DNA of 64,000 nt from Myotis daubentonii (lineage: Eukaryota; Chordata; Mammalia; Chiroptera; Vespertilionidae), in the NCBI RefSeq assembly GCF_963259705.1, contig NC_081844.1, positions 36,707,341 through 36,771,340 of the forward strand, in the 5' to 3' direction. Position 1 is the stretch's first letter. Each line of letters opens with the position of its first letter. Made by a program: the position numbers and the translations under genes. Positions 54,781-64,000 of the stretch are shown here, one piece after another. A model generated the notes under the pieces. The model was given only the letters and a program-made list of their open reading frames with translations. It was not told where the DNA came from and ran no database searches.

Positions 54781-56533
54781 GCCATTTATTTTTACTTTAG
54801 GCTTATTGATGAGAAGGTTGCAGTCTCCCAACTGACGTTCCCCCAGTATCTTTAACATTCTGCTAAAGAGCACAGGAAGGGAAAGGCTGGACTAGGTGTA
54901 ATCTAGTTAGAAAAAGCTGCTACTTGGGAGTCAGTCTTAATTTGTTTCAGAAATATTTGATCTTTCTCTTATTGTCCAATGCAGGCATATCCCCCCGATT
55001 GTGTCCTTGTTCTTTTCTCCCTGGACTCCCTACCCCTGAAAAAAAGTGGCAGAGATAATACTTTATGTGCATTATTCCAATTTCAGTCTTACTTTTTGAA
55101 AATAGAACTTTAAGGACATGAAAGTTCTTGTATTTATAGCAAGAGTTCTTGTCAACTTTTCACTCTTTAGTTTCTGTGAGAGAAAACAAGGTCCTATTTG
55201 TCTTTGTTGATAAGGCATCAAGTAACTGTTATTAATGAACAAAACTGTAGAAAGAAATATACTTTTTAATTTGTCAGTGTTGTTCTTCCCCCAGTGATTA
55301 AACTGCTGCACATTTGATAGCACTGGCAGCAACAGCAAACTACTGATATGGAATCACCCAGTTAATTAAATAAAGATTATATTACTGGAAAAAGCTAAAT
55401 CATCAACTCAACCATATGAAAACACTTTTAAAATCATCTTTAAAATGTCTTTGCAATTTGTTTAGCTAGTAGTAGAATTTGTGCAAAGTATCAATCATTA
55501 TAACAGCATTCTAGTTCTGTTAACAACTACTTGAAATCGGAAAGTATTATATTCTGTTGTTTAGATTTCTCAAAGCATTTCTTTTATAATGTAATAAGGT
55601 GCTTATGTATTTTTTACTAGAAGAGATAACACAGTATCTGAAGTCTGAAGTAGTCAATGGAATCAGAGGAATTCAGGTTATGGTACAGGGATATATAGGT
55701 AATATTCCAAATATGATGACGATAATGATGATACCAAACTTTCCCAGATTCCCTCTTAGACTAGGGAATACCCTTTGAAGGATGGTCAGAAGGATGAAAG
55801 TGCAGCAGGGCTACCTACACCTCTTTCATGCCAGTGTCTCAAAAGGAGGTGGCAGGGACAAAGGCAGTGGGCTTGGGGAGGAGGGGTGGCTGGAGTGATG
55901 ATCACCTTGCATGGCAGATGATGCTGGGCTACTAAAGGAGCTCATGGGTCTTGGAAGAGGAAATAAATGATGTTTTAGGAGAACTCAGCAAGTGCTGATT
56001 GATGTTGGAGGGACAGAATATGCAAGGAGTGAAGCTAGTTGGAAGGTCATGGCTGCTGGACTAATTTCTGGGGCTGACTCTGAAGCCAGAGCAAAAGAGT
56101 CCAGTTGTGATCATTTGAAGAGGTAAGTGGGGAAAGAGGAAAGAGATAAGCGTGACACAAGACTTCTAGCTCGGGACACTGGCTGGATGGCAAAGTATTA
56201 ACTGAGAAGCAGAGATTAGGAAATTAAGGAATCAGTTGATAGAAGGAATATTATCTTTGACCTAAAATAGAGGAGAAATAAAAATTCAGGCCAAGGAGGC
56301 AAAGAAATACCCAGCCTGGTATTGGGAATGGATGTTAAGATGAACTTCTAAGAGAGAAAGTTGGACCAAAGTGTTACTTGGTAGGAAGAACTAGACCATC
56401 AGAGAGGGAATCAAGGAGCCGTGGAAGAACAGAATTGTGCTCTACTCTGAGGCGAAGTAATCATCAGCAAGAGACTGGGCACCTACAGCTCACCTTCTCC
56501 TTAAGTGGAAACTTTTTGTTGTTGTTGTTAACC
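54781..56533. other. No gene; traces of old repeats at 55780-56350
   Basis: Unique-looking AT-rich DNA, then a purine-rich stretch that resembles the unresolved old LINE-like family. The frames have no known domain. Confidence 0.35.
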
Positions 56534-56540
56534 CTCACCA

Positions 56541-56577
56541 AAGGATATTTTTCCATTGATGGTGTTTTTTAGAGAGA

Positions 56578-56631
<54 letters not shown>

Positions 56632-56760
56632 CAATGTGAGATAGACACATGATTGTTTGCCCCCTACTGGGGCCCGGGACATGCCCTTGACTGGGAATTG
56701 AACCTGAGACCCTTTGGTGCATGGGCTGATACTCTAACAACTTGATAACACCAGCCAGGG
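56541..56760 (-). mobile_element. VES-type SINE with expanded (GA)n tail
   Basis: The minus strand begins CCCTGGCTGGTGTTATCAAG and contains GGTTCAATTCCCAGTCAAGG. The tail holds an uninterrupted (GA)n of about 50 bp (56580-56629). CTCACCA flanks it at 56534-56540 and 56761-56767. Confidence 0.88.
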
Positions 56761-56824
56761 CTCACCACTCTTCTTCTTTTTTCTTTTTGTTAATCCTAAG
56801 TGGAAATTTTTCTTCATTAATTGG

Positions 56825-57085
56825 GCCATACATATATCAAGCATCTATCATGTACCAGGCACAGTTGCTGTGTTACAAAGATGAATAAAAGAAAGCCTTG
56901 AGGTTATGTGTAAGAAGGGGACATACTGAACAGGTAGTTATAAAGATATTGTGAAGTGGAAATTACCACAACAAAGATAAAAGGAAAAAGAGCTGACATT
57001 GAATTGGGTCTTTAATGAGTTTAGAAGGTGAAGGGGGGAGAAAGAACATTCTAGAAAGAAAAAAAGCATGTAGAAAGGCCTTTTA
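56825..57085 (+). mobile_element. Ancient interspersed repeat, family unresolved
   Basis: ATCAAGCATCTATCATGTAC, CAGGCACAG and ACATTCTAGAAAG match the 10215-10700 type. Confidence 0.5.
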
Positions 57086-58234
57086 AAATAGCACTTACGT
57101 AAGTAGATGAGCATGGAAGGAGAGTTGCTTTTTTCTCACAGCAGTCTCTGTCCCTTATGAGCCCTTCTTTTGTTCAAAGTGTTTCCTGCTCCAAGCTTTT
57201 ATTTAAAATCTTAATATCTTTGGTTCATATATGTGGTTTTTAACTTTTCATATTGAAGTGTCAGGGCATCTCTGAGCTGAAGGCTCTCTGTATTTGACTG
57301 TATATCGTCTTTGTTCTCTTGTCATGTGTGAGATTAAAAAAACACCCAGTTATTTTGAAATCAAAAAACCACAGTGGTGAAGTATCTGAGGATGTCGACT
57401 AGACCAGTTGAAATGGATTATTGTCATGGTTTAATTTAGTCCAGCCAAAGAGAGGGATCATATTTCAGTAGTGTGTGTCATCTTGCTTCTACATTCAACT
57501 GAGTAGTCTCTCTCCATCCCTGAACTTGAGAGAATTAGCCTTTCTGGCTGGTTCCAGGCATTGCCTACAAATTGAGGCTACAACTGCTCTCCAGGCATCT
57601 CCCTGACACCTCAAACTGAGCCCTCTGTGGGCCCCATGCCTAGGAATCTTTCCGCTTGTCTCTCTTCTGGGCTTTCAGCCAGGCTCAACTTTTCAAGATG
57701 TTGTCTTCCAAATCCTGCCCCGATTAACTCAATCTGCAGCCCCTTCTTTGTCACTGTTTTCTTGTCACTCTTTTAAGTTTTTCCTACAGTCATCTGTGTT
57801 CATAGTCTGTCCCATCTTAGGCATTTGCATTTGCAAATGACTACATTTACATTTAACTCGCAGAAGGCAGCTTTTGCCTACTGCATAAAGAAATATACCT
57901 GGACTGCATATAAAACTGAGGAACTGGCCCAGTCATCCTGGGTGCCATGGGCTTGATCAACTGGGCTCAACCTCCAAACCAAAGAGGATGAGCCTGGGCA
58001 GATTTCCAGAACAGGAGCTAAGATGGAGGACTCCCAGCCACATGGCAATCCACAAAAGGTTTTAGGAAAGGGAGTTTGGAGTAGAATTAGCTGTCTACAC
58101 ATTACAAAAAGGGATTTGGTTACTTGTTAATATATTGGTGAGGGTGTGGCGCAGTAGAAGTAGGGGGCTTGTATCCAGCCCTGTAAAACATCATGCAACC
58201 ATTCTTTCCCATAACTCGTCCTTCCCTGCTTGAA
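57086..58234. other. No gene recognised
   Basis: The frame at 58102-57878 on the minus strand has no known domain. No repeat is assigned. Confidence 0.35.
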
Positions 58235-58765
58235 AACTAAATGATACAATCTAAACTCTTAGCTTTGGTATTTAAAACCTTCCATGATCTGGCTTCTACC
58301 TCCCCAAGTCATAACTCTCCTAGACTCCCCACACACTGCAACCCAACATCATCTTTCTTGCCCAGCCCCACATAATGGCGACCCACCCTCCAACCTCTGT
58401 CTCATCATTGTGCACATGTCGCACCCTCTGCCTGGAACATTCGTAGACCCTTTCTTTACCTGCCTTAACGCCTCTCCTTTTAAAGGTTCATCTCTCTGGC
58501 AGGCATTCTTCCAGAATCCTTCCATGTCTTCATCTGCTTTGGGTTAGATGCTACAGCAATAGCCTGATATGGTCCAGTCTCACCCCGTGCATATTGCTAT
58601 CAAACATGCATCACATTGTGTTATAATAGTTGATATACTTATTTATGTCCCTAACAGTCATAAAACTCTGTGCTGAGAGGGATGTCTCTTTAACATTTGT
58701 ATCCCTGGTACCTAGCATTGAGCCTGGTTTATTGGCAAAAGTTTGCTGAATGAATACCTAACTAT
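58235..58765 (+). mobile_element. LINE-2 3' region
   Basis: TTTAAAACCTTCCATGATCT, CACCCTCTGCCTGGAACATT and AGGTTCATCTCTCTGGC are the L2 ORF end. ATCCCTGGTACCTAGCATTG and GTTTGCTGAATGAAT mark its 3' end. The frame at 58284-58547 belongs to this dead L2. Confidence 0.88.
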
Positions 58766-58897
58766 TTCAGCTTTTCATATATAAGATGTTTGGCACCATT
58801 TAGATCTAGTCTTTGTACTTAGATAAGCATGGTGACTGATGATTGAAGGTCCTTCAAACCTGTGCTGTAGTCAAAGAGACCTTTGCTTTCCCCTTTC
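58766..58897. other. Unassigned sequence between L2 and SPIN
   Basis: No gene or repeat recognised. Confidence 0.35.
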
Positions 58898-58905
58898 ATC
58901 TAGGT
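58898..58905. repeat. 8-bp target-site duplication, left
   Basis: ATCTAGGT, repeated exactly at 59217-59224. It fits nnnTAnnn. Confidence 0.9.
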
Positions 58906-59216
58906 CAGTGGTTCTCAACCTTCCTAATGCCACAACCCTTTAATACAGTTCCTCATGTTGTGGTGACCCCCAACCATAAAATTATTTTTGTTGCTACTTC
59001 ATAACTGTAATTTTGCTACTGTTATGAATCGTAATGTAAATATCTGATATGCAGGATGTATTTTCATTGTTAAAAATTAAACATAATTAAAGCATAGTGA
59101 TTAATCACAAAAACAATATGTAATTATATATGTGTTTTCCGATGGTCTTAGGTGACCCCTTTGAAAGGGTTGTTTGACCCCCACAGGGGTCTCAACCCAC
59201 AGGTTGAGAACCGCTG
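58906..59216 (-). mobile_element. SPIN-type hAT non-autonomous element, longer form
   Basis: The ends CAGTGGTTCTCAACCT and (minus strand) CAGCGGTTCTCAACCT are inverted repeats. The minus strand shares the order of the 18146 copy and adds a central AT-rich segment (about 59055-59140) with TTTTTGTGATTAATCACTAT. Exact 8-bp duplications flank it. It has no transposase. Confidence 0.9.
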
Positions 59217-59224
59217 ATCTAGGT

Positions 59225-60488
59225 AGATATAACTATTTTATATTTCTAATATTTACTTCTGGACTTATCAAGTTTACTTATATTTGATTCATTCCTTACA
59301 ATTGAGGTAGCAGAAGGGGATAAGGCAGCAACATTTTCTTCTCTTCCATTTTAATTTTTACCAGCTTTTGTTCTTCATGTAGAACGTTGCCTGGGTCATC
59401 AGTATTGGGCTAAAGGACTGGGATGGCCCAAGTTGAATGGCAATTACTCTGTTGCTGATAGCCCAGATGAAAATAGGACTTATTAGATCTGTAATAATGA
59501 GAATCTGTGTTTAATGCAGACCTTTTAAGCAGTTTGAAACAATCTCAAATTCATCTCTCTTTGCAATATGTCAAAATGTCACATTATGGTTTTAAAATTC
59601 AGGATGAGAACTGAAGTTTCAGAAGAAGCCTGCCTGTGGAAAAGTTCTCAAAACTGCTCTTTCTAAATTCAGAAGCATTTGTTCATCTAAAATCAAGCCT
59701 CCTCAGAAAAGTGAGCACTGTGTGAGCAGTTCTCCTATGGTGGGTGGTACCAAGAAGAATAGGGTCTCAGTCCATAAGGACCCAGGACAGGCAGGATGAA
59801 GAGGGAGCAGGTATGGGGCCTTCCTAGAAGCTTAAGTCTTAAATTCAGCAAATGTACCCAAGTCAAGAGTTCCTTTGCCTCAGTTGTCAAGGTGGGCTCC
59901 AGAACTGAATGCTCATACTTGTGTATCAATAGCCCATCCCTTGTTTCAGCTGTGGAGGACCTCAGCTTTTCCACCAATCCTGAGTTTTTTTCTGTTTTTC
60001 ATGTGAAGAATAAAGTTCGATGAAATCTGATGCAACAAACTTCTGTGAAAAGGTGCTTAGTAATCATGGTCTATCCTCTTTACTTTGTAGACCTGAAGAC
60101 CAAATCAGTAAGACAAATGGCTTTCTGAGGTCATACTTCATTACCACTGCAATTGGGTGCCGGAGGCAGAATCTAGATCTTACCCAGGGCTCCTGTCATC
60201 ACTTTTAGAAGGATGTTCCTTGTGGTCACAATAGAGCCTTGTGACCAACCCAACAACTGTGTTTTCTAGTTATTTTCACTAACCTGCATCCTTCTTAACT
60301 GGGAAATGGCCCTAAATAATTTAGCTTCCTTTCTTAAGAATAGAGTTTCATCTGGAGACTTATCAATGGGGGCTCTAACCTTACCATATTTCATAAGTGA
60401 AGCAGGGTTGTGATGGAGCACTTGTTTTTCAGCAGAGACCTTAGAGTGAGACAAGGTTTTGTGCTGCTCTTTTTTTCCCCCCCAGTGA
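59225..60488. other. No gene recognised
   Basis: The frames at 59735-60208 on both strands have no family match. Unique-looking DNA. Confidence 0.35.
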
Positions 60489-60496
60489 GTCTCACG
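60489..60496. repeat. 8-bp target-site duplication, left
   Basis: GTCTCACG, repeated exactly at 60711-60718. Confidence 0.92.
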
Positions 60497-60710
60497 CAGC
60501 CGTGGGCAAACTACGGCCCGCGGGCCGGATCCGGCCCATTTAAAATGAATAAAACTATTGAAAAAAAAGACCGTACCCTTTTATGTAATGATGTTTACTT
60601 TGAATTTATATTAGTTCACACAAACACTCCCTCCATGCTTTTGTTCCGGCCCTCCGGTCCAGTTTAAGAACCCATTGTGGCCCTCGAGTCAAAAAGTTTG
60701 CCCACCCCTG
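60497..60710 (+). mobile_element. Short hAT element, copy 2
   Basis: Same family as 25841-26055. It has identical ends, and the only changes are in the first ~90 bp and one base near 60630. Exact 8-bp duplications flank it, so the copy looks young. Confidence 0.92.
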
Positions 60711-60718
60711 GTCTCACG

Positions 60719-61529
60719 CATCTTTACAAATGATATATGTCCTAAGAGGTGTCATTTTAGTGTTGAAGAACTTCACTGGTGAAATGCACCAAGCGTATAC
60801 CTCTTCTGGTTTTGAAAACTCTTCATAGCATTCGTAGACAAAGAGATTGTTCTTGATTCATTGGTGAGGGATTGGTTTGAATCTTCTGACTCTTAAATTA
60901 TTATGGACTTCAACAACTCAATAGACCTGCTGTAATTGGTGAGGTACTCTGGTGAATATAGTGGGGAATTAAAAGTTTGATTATTTGAACTGAAGGTGCT
61001 TATACCATATTTCCTTGTGTACTGCTATTCTTTAAAAATCATGAACTTTGATATCTTTTGTTGGTAAATTTCTTTAAGTTCATTGAGCTTGCTAGGTGCA
61101 AAATGCTTCATAAGTGAATTTTTAGCAACCCCCTACTTGGGGAGGAAGGAAGTGATCACATTTTAGTACTTACCCTAATGGCTGTAGAAATAACAGTTTT
61201 GTGTGGTATATCAGCATTGACTGAAAAGTTGCTTATAGGTATTTGCCACATGTTTTGGTGACACAGTGTGCACCATTAGGGACATTTAAGATCCTTTTTG
61301 GTAGCAGTGTTATCAGTTTATATCTGGAATTTGTTGATGTTTTACAAATTGGTGAACTTTTTCTAGTAGGAATGTATATGAACAGCCACGAAATTTCTTG
61401 AAACCAGTCTTGGAAAGAAGAAAAGCTATGAATACCCATGAATGCTTAGTTGAAAGTTCATGTTACCTGCATAGTACCTTATTCATTTATAGACAAATCT
61501 ATCTATTGCGGAGGTAAGTGACTTTTTTT
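60719..61529. other. No gene recognised
   Basis: AT-rich sequence with no recognisable repeat. Confidence 0.35.
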
Positions 61530-61690
61530 TTTTTTTAAGAACTAGAGGGAGTCTATTGAGAAAACAGAAATAAAGAAGCCAAATGACTTCTCTAGAATCA
61601 CCTAGAACTAGGTCTGGAACCTGGGAGCCCTTTCCACCATCTCACCCACTTCTTTTATTCCAGAAACATAAGCAAATATCTTGCCTCTGA
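61530..61690 (+). mobile_element. MIR, decayed
   Basis: GAAGCCAAATGACTTCTCTA, GAATCACCTAGAACTAGGTC and TGGAACCTGGGAGCC follow the MIR 3' half. A T-run precedes it. Confidence 0.6.
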
Positions 61691-63139
61691 TAACGCCTAA
61701 TGAGTCCATTTATTGCCAAGGCTGGCAAACTTTGTGATTTCTACCAGAGCAAGCAACCTTATTTGTAAAGAGGCTGACTAATTATCCATGACATTTTAAA
61801 TGTCTGCATTGTCCTTGAGCTAAGAGTGTGAAAATCAGAAGACTCATGGGTGTATACACTTCCTGATAGATTTCACTTAGTTTAACAAACTCTGACAGTG
61901 AAAACGAAATGAATCTTAGCTGTTCAACAACAATAATAACATTCCAAGCAGGAAAGTAATTAAAAAAACCTGTTAACTATAATATTGCTAATTTCGGATC
62001 ACAGAAGCTACCACAGAGTTATAAGAAGAGTGATGAAGCTATAATAGACACATCTTTGTCTGAGAAAAGTGAAAAAGGCGTATATTTACTTGGCATAGAC
62101 ATCAGTGACAGTAACAGCCCTTTTAGTAGCTCAGCTTTTATTTCTTCAGGTGAAATTTGAAGTAACCCGGGTAGATGAAAAGCCTATGATGTTGAAGGAT
62201 TGGAAACTCTTGATTTTATTAAGAGTTGGAGCTAAATTGAGATGCTGTGGGATGTTTTACTAGATAAAGAGGCAGGGGAGAGAAATGTTGTTGTCTGCGA
62301 TTTGAGAAGAACAGGATGGTGCCAGTATCTGGACCTGTTGCTCAGAACTGTTGTCCAATGAAGAGATTCCTTTTCTTTCATGGTGATTCTGTTTGTTTTC
62401 TGCTTTTTACTAGAGGCACATGACTCTTAGTACTTATACCTGATTGCAAGTTTCTGGATGTCCTGTTGATTCGTGGGCATTAGAAAGAGTTAGAACCCCT
62501 CTTCATCACAATCTCACCCTTGGTGGTACCTGTCCACTTTGACAACGGGTGAGTCTGTGTCCCATCCTTTGTCATGGCTGCCCCACATGTCACTGGTCTC
62601 TTAATAATTGAAAAACATTATTATTTTCACTATTATTTTTGCTATTGTATTTTATTTTTATAAAAGTATTACTATTGCCTCTATAGTGATATGTGATAAG
62701 ATAGGGTCAATCTATTTTTAAAAATATAGTAAATTTTTCAAGTTTGACTCAATCAAGTTTCTTGTAGGAGCTGCAAATATTTGCATCTGTCCACCGAATA
62801 GATACCAAGGACATAAGACAGGAGGTTCAGCTTCTCTAATTGTGGGATTCGGGGCTTTGGGAACTGGTCTCTTCATCATTCCGGTAAAGGGGTGGGGCTG
62901 AGTGATCTCTATGGTTACTGTCAGCTCTAACAGCCAATCATTTATAATTATAATGCATCTACATCTGTGCATTTTAGTCCTTCTGAAAGGAAAGAAGGTT
63001 TTGTCTTGGCACGGTTTTGTCTTGAAATGGCATGTGTGTTTTTGTTGAATGGGTGCTTTTTTGCTTGTCCTGGCATGGTTTTTTCTTGCTTTTTCCTATG
63101 TTGACATTTCTGGTTTCTAGTCCAGGACTGAATATGCCA
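61691..63139. other. No gene recognised
   Basis: Low-repeat sequence. Short frames have no family. Confidence 0.35.
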
Positions 63140-63325
63140 CCAGCTGATGGGGCATATTAGTTAGGAATACAGGCTTTGGAATTAGACACACCTGTGTTCA
63201 AGTCCTGTTTCTAAAGCACTGTTGAGGTGGTTTTCTGATATGGGAATGGAGATGATGCTGAAATGAGATTTAATGAGATGCTGATGGTCAAGTCTTTAGC
63301 ACAGGGCCTGGTACCTGGCCAGGGC
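63140..63325 (-). mobile_element. MIR, antisense, decayed
   Basis: ATACAGGCTTTGGAATTAGA, CACACCTGTGTTCAAGTCCT and AGCACAGGGCCTGGTACC follow the antisense MIR. Confidence 0.75.
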
Positions 63326-63689
63326 TGCTTAGCTCCTTGCCACTCACCTCTGAAGTAAAGGTTTTTATATGTAGAAGTGTGAACTCCTAAGTTGTATACG
63401 TTTAACATATTTGTTTACCATCGGATGGTGTAATTTTTTTTTGTAGCTTCCTTCAGTTGAATGCCTTGAAGAAATGGACAGGAAACCACATGTTTTCAGA
63501 AGACACTGGATCAAAAGCTGTATAGATACACTCTGCCTGCTCGTTTACCACTTCCAAATACTGCTGGAATTTTGAAGCTACCCTTTTTTTTTTTTTTTTT
63601 TAGCTAACTTCCTGAATTTGATCTGTTGCCTATGGCCTCTACCTTTATACCTTTCTATTCCAGGCTTCCTCTCTGGGCTTCCTGATCAA
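63326..63689. other. Unassigned; T-run at 63583-63601
   Basis: A poly(T) of about 19 could mark an antisense retrocopy extending right, but I recognise no parent sequence. Confidence 0.35.
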
Positions 63690-64000
63690 ACCTATGGCTA
63701 ATCTAATAAATACTTATTGAAACATAGGCACTGTCCCAGGCACTGGGGATAGGTGAGAACAAGATGGATAGTGATGGGAAGAGAGACAGAACATAACCAG
63801 TGAACAGTTATCTAATTTCATATCACGCTACATGTCACAAAGGAAATGAAGCAGGAGGAAGTGTGAGCAGGTAGCAGAGGGAATGCTGTGAGGAAAGGCT
63901 GTTCGGGGAAGGCCTCTGGGGAGAGGTAGTGCTCGAGTAGAAACCTGAGTGAAATGGGAGCATGAGTCAAGTAAATATCCACAAAAAGAATGTTCCGGGA
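63690..64000 (+). mobile_element. Ancient interspersed repeat, runs off the window
   Basis: AATACTTATTGAAACATAGG, CACTGTCCCAGGCACTGGGG and GGGGAAGGCCTCTGGGGAGA match the unresolved old LINE-like family, here in its better-preserved 5' order. Confidence 0.6.

Noticed and set aside
58284..58547. An 87-codon + strand frame
   Set aside because: It is the end of the L2 reverse-transcriptase gene in a dead copy, not a host exon.
63583..63601. Poly(T) as the start of an antisense processed pseudogene
   Set aside because: No parent gene is recognised in the flanking sequence, and no target-site duplication is seen.

Overview
The window is nuclear DNA of a mammal, most likely a vespertilionid bat. 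The evidence is its set of mobile elements: Helitrons of the HeliBat type (TC... start, 3' hairpin, CTAG end), tRNA-derived SINEs of the VES type, hAT elements of the SPIN ('space invaders') type, and bat-type LINE-1s. Alongside them are mammal-wide ancient repeats (MIR, L2, MER5, Tigger/MER2, old L1). I found no functional protein-coding exon and no functional RNA gene. The open frames are short and lie almost entirely in repeats, in a stop-poor minisatellite, or in unremarkable AT-rich sequence.

Layout. 1-7.4 kb: a decayed L1 on the + strand, split inside its reverse-transcriptase region by an antisense half-L1 (HAL1-like) element with a 15-bp target-site duplication, followed by an antisense L1 3' fragment. 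7.8-8.3 kb: an RPL21 processed pseudogene running into a (TA)n(GA)n tract. 9.45-9.74 kb: a TIR element with TA duplications (Tc1/mariner type). 10-18 kb: old repeats, two VES SINEs and a short Helitron. 18.1 kb: a SPIN-type hAT. 21.1-21.8 kb: an unexplained 158-bp direct duplication. 25.8 kb: a short hAT. 26.8-28.3 kb: a tandem pair of Helitrons with a GC-rich ~49-bp minisatellite. 28.3-31 kb: low-repeat sequence that may hold conserved regulatory elements. 31.5 kb: a (CA)n(CG)n tract. 37.3-39.9 kb: an old L1 containing a second copy of the same Helitron pair, a third Helitron, and a young L1 3' fragment. 41-45 kb: old L1 pieces with a nested VES. 46.2-46.75 and 51.8-52.3 kb: further low-repeat blocks. 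46.8 kb: another hAT. 50.4 kb: an L1 with an inverted 5' part. 58.2 kb: L2. 58.9 kb: a second SPIN copy, in the opposite orientation. 60.5 kb: a second copy of the 25.8-kb hAT.

Taken together the window looks like intergenic or deep intronic DNA that records several layers of transposition. Its most notable structure is the composite Helitron. The same two-unit structure occurs at two loci, and at both internal junctions the first unit appears to have lost its terminal hairpin, which suggests the pair moves as one element. Family names are from recognition, not from a database search. Boundaries of old repeats are approximate.
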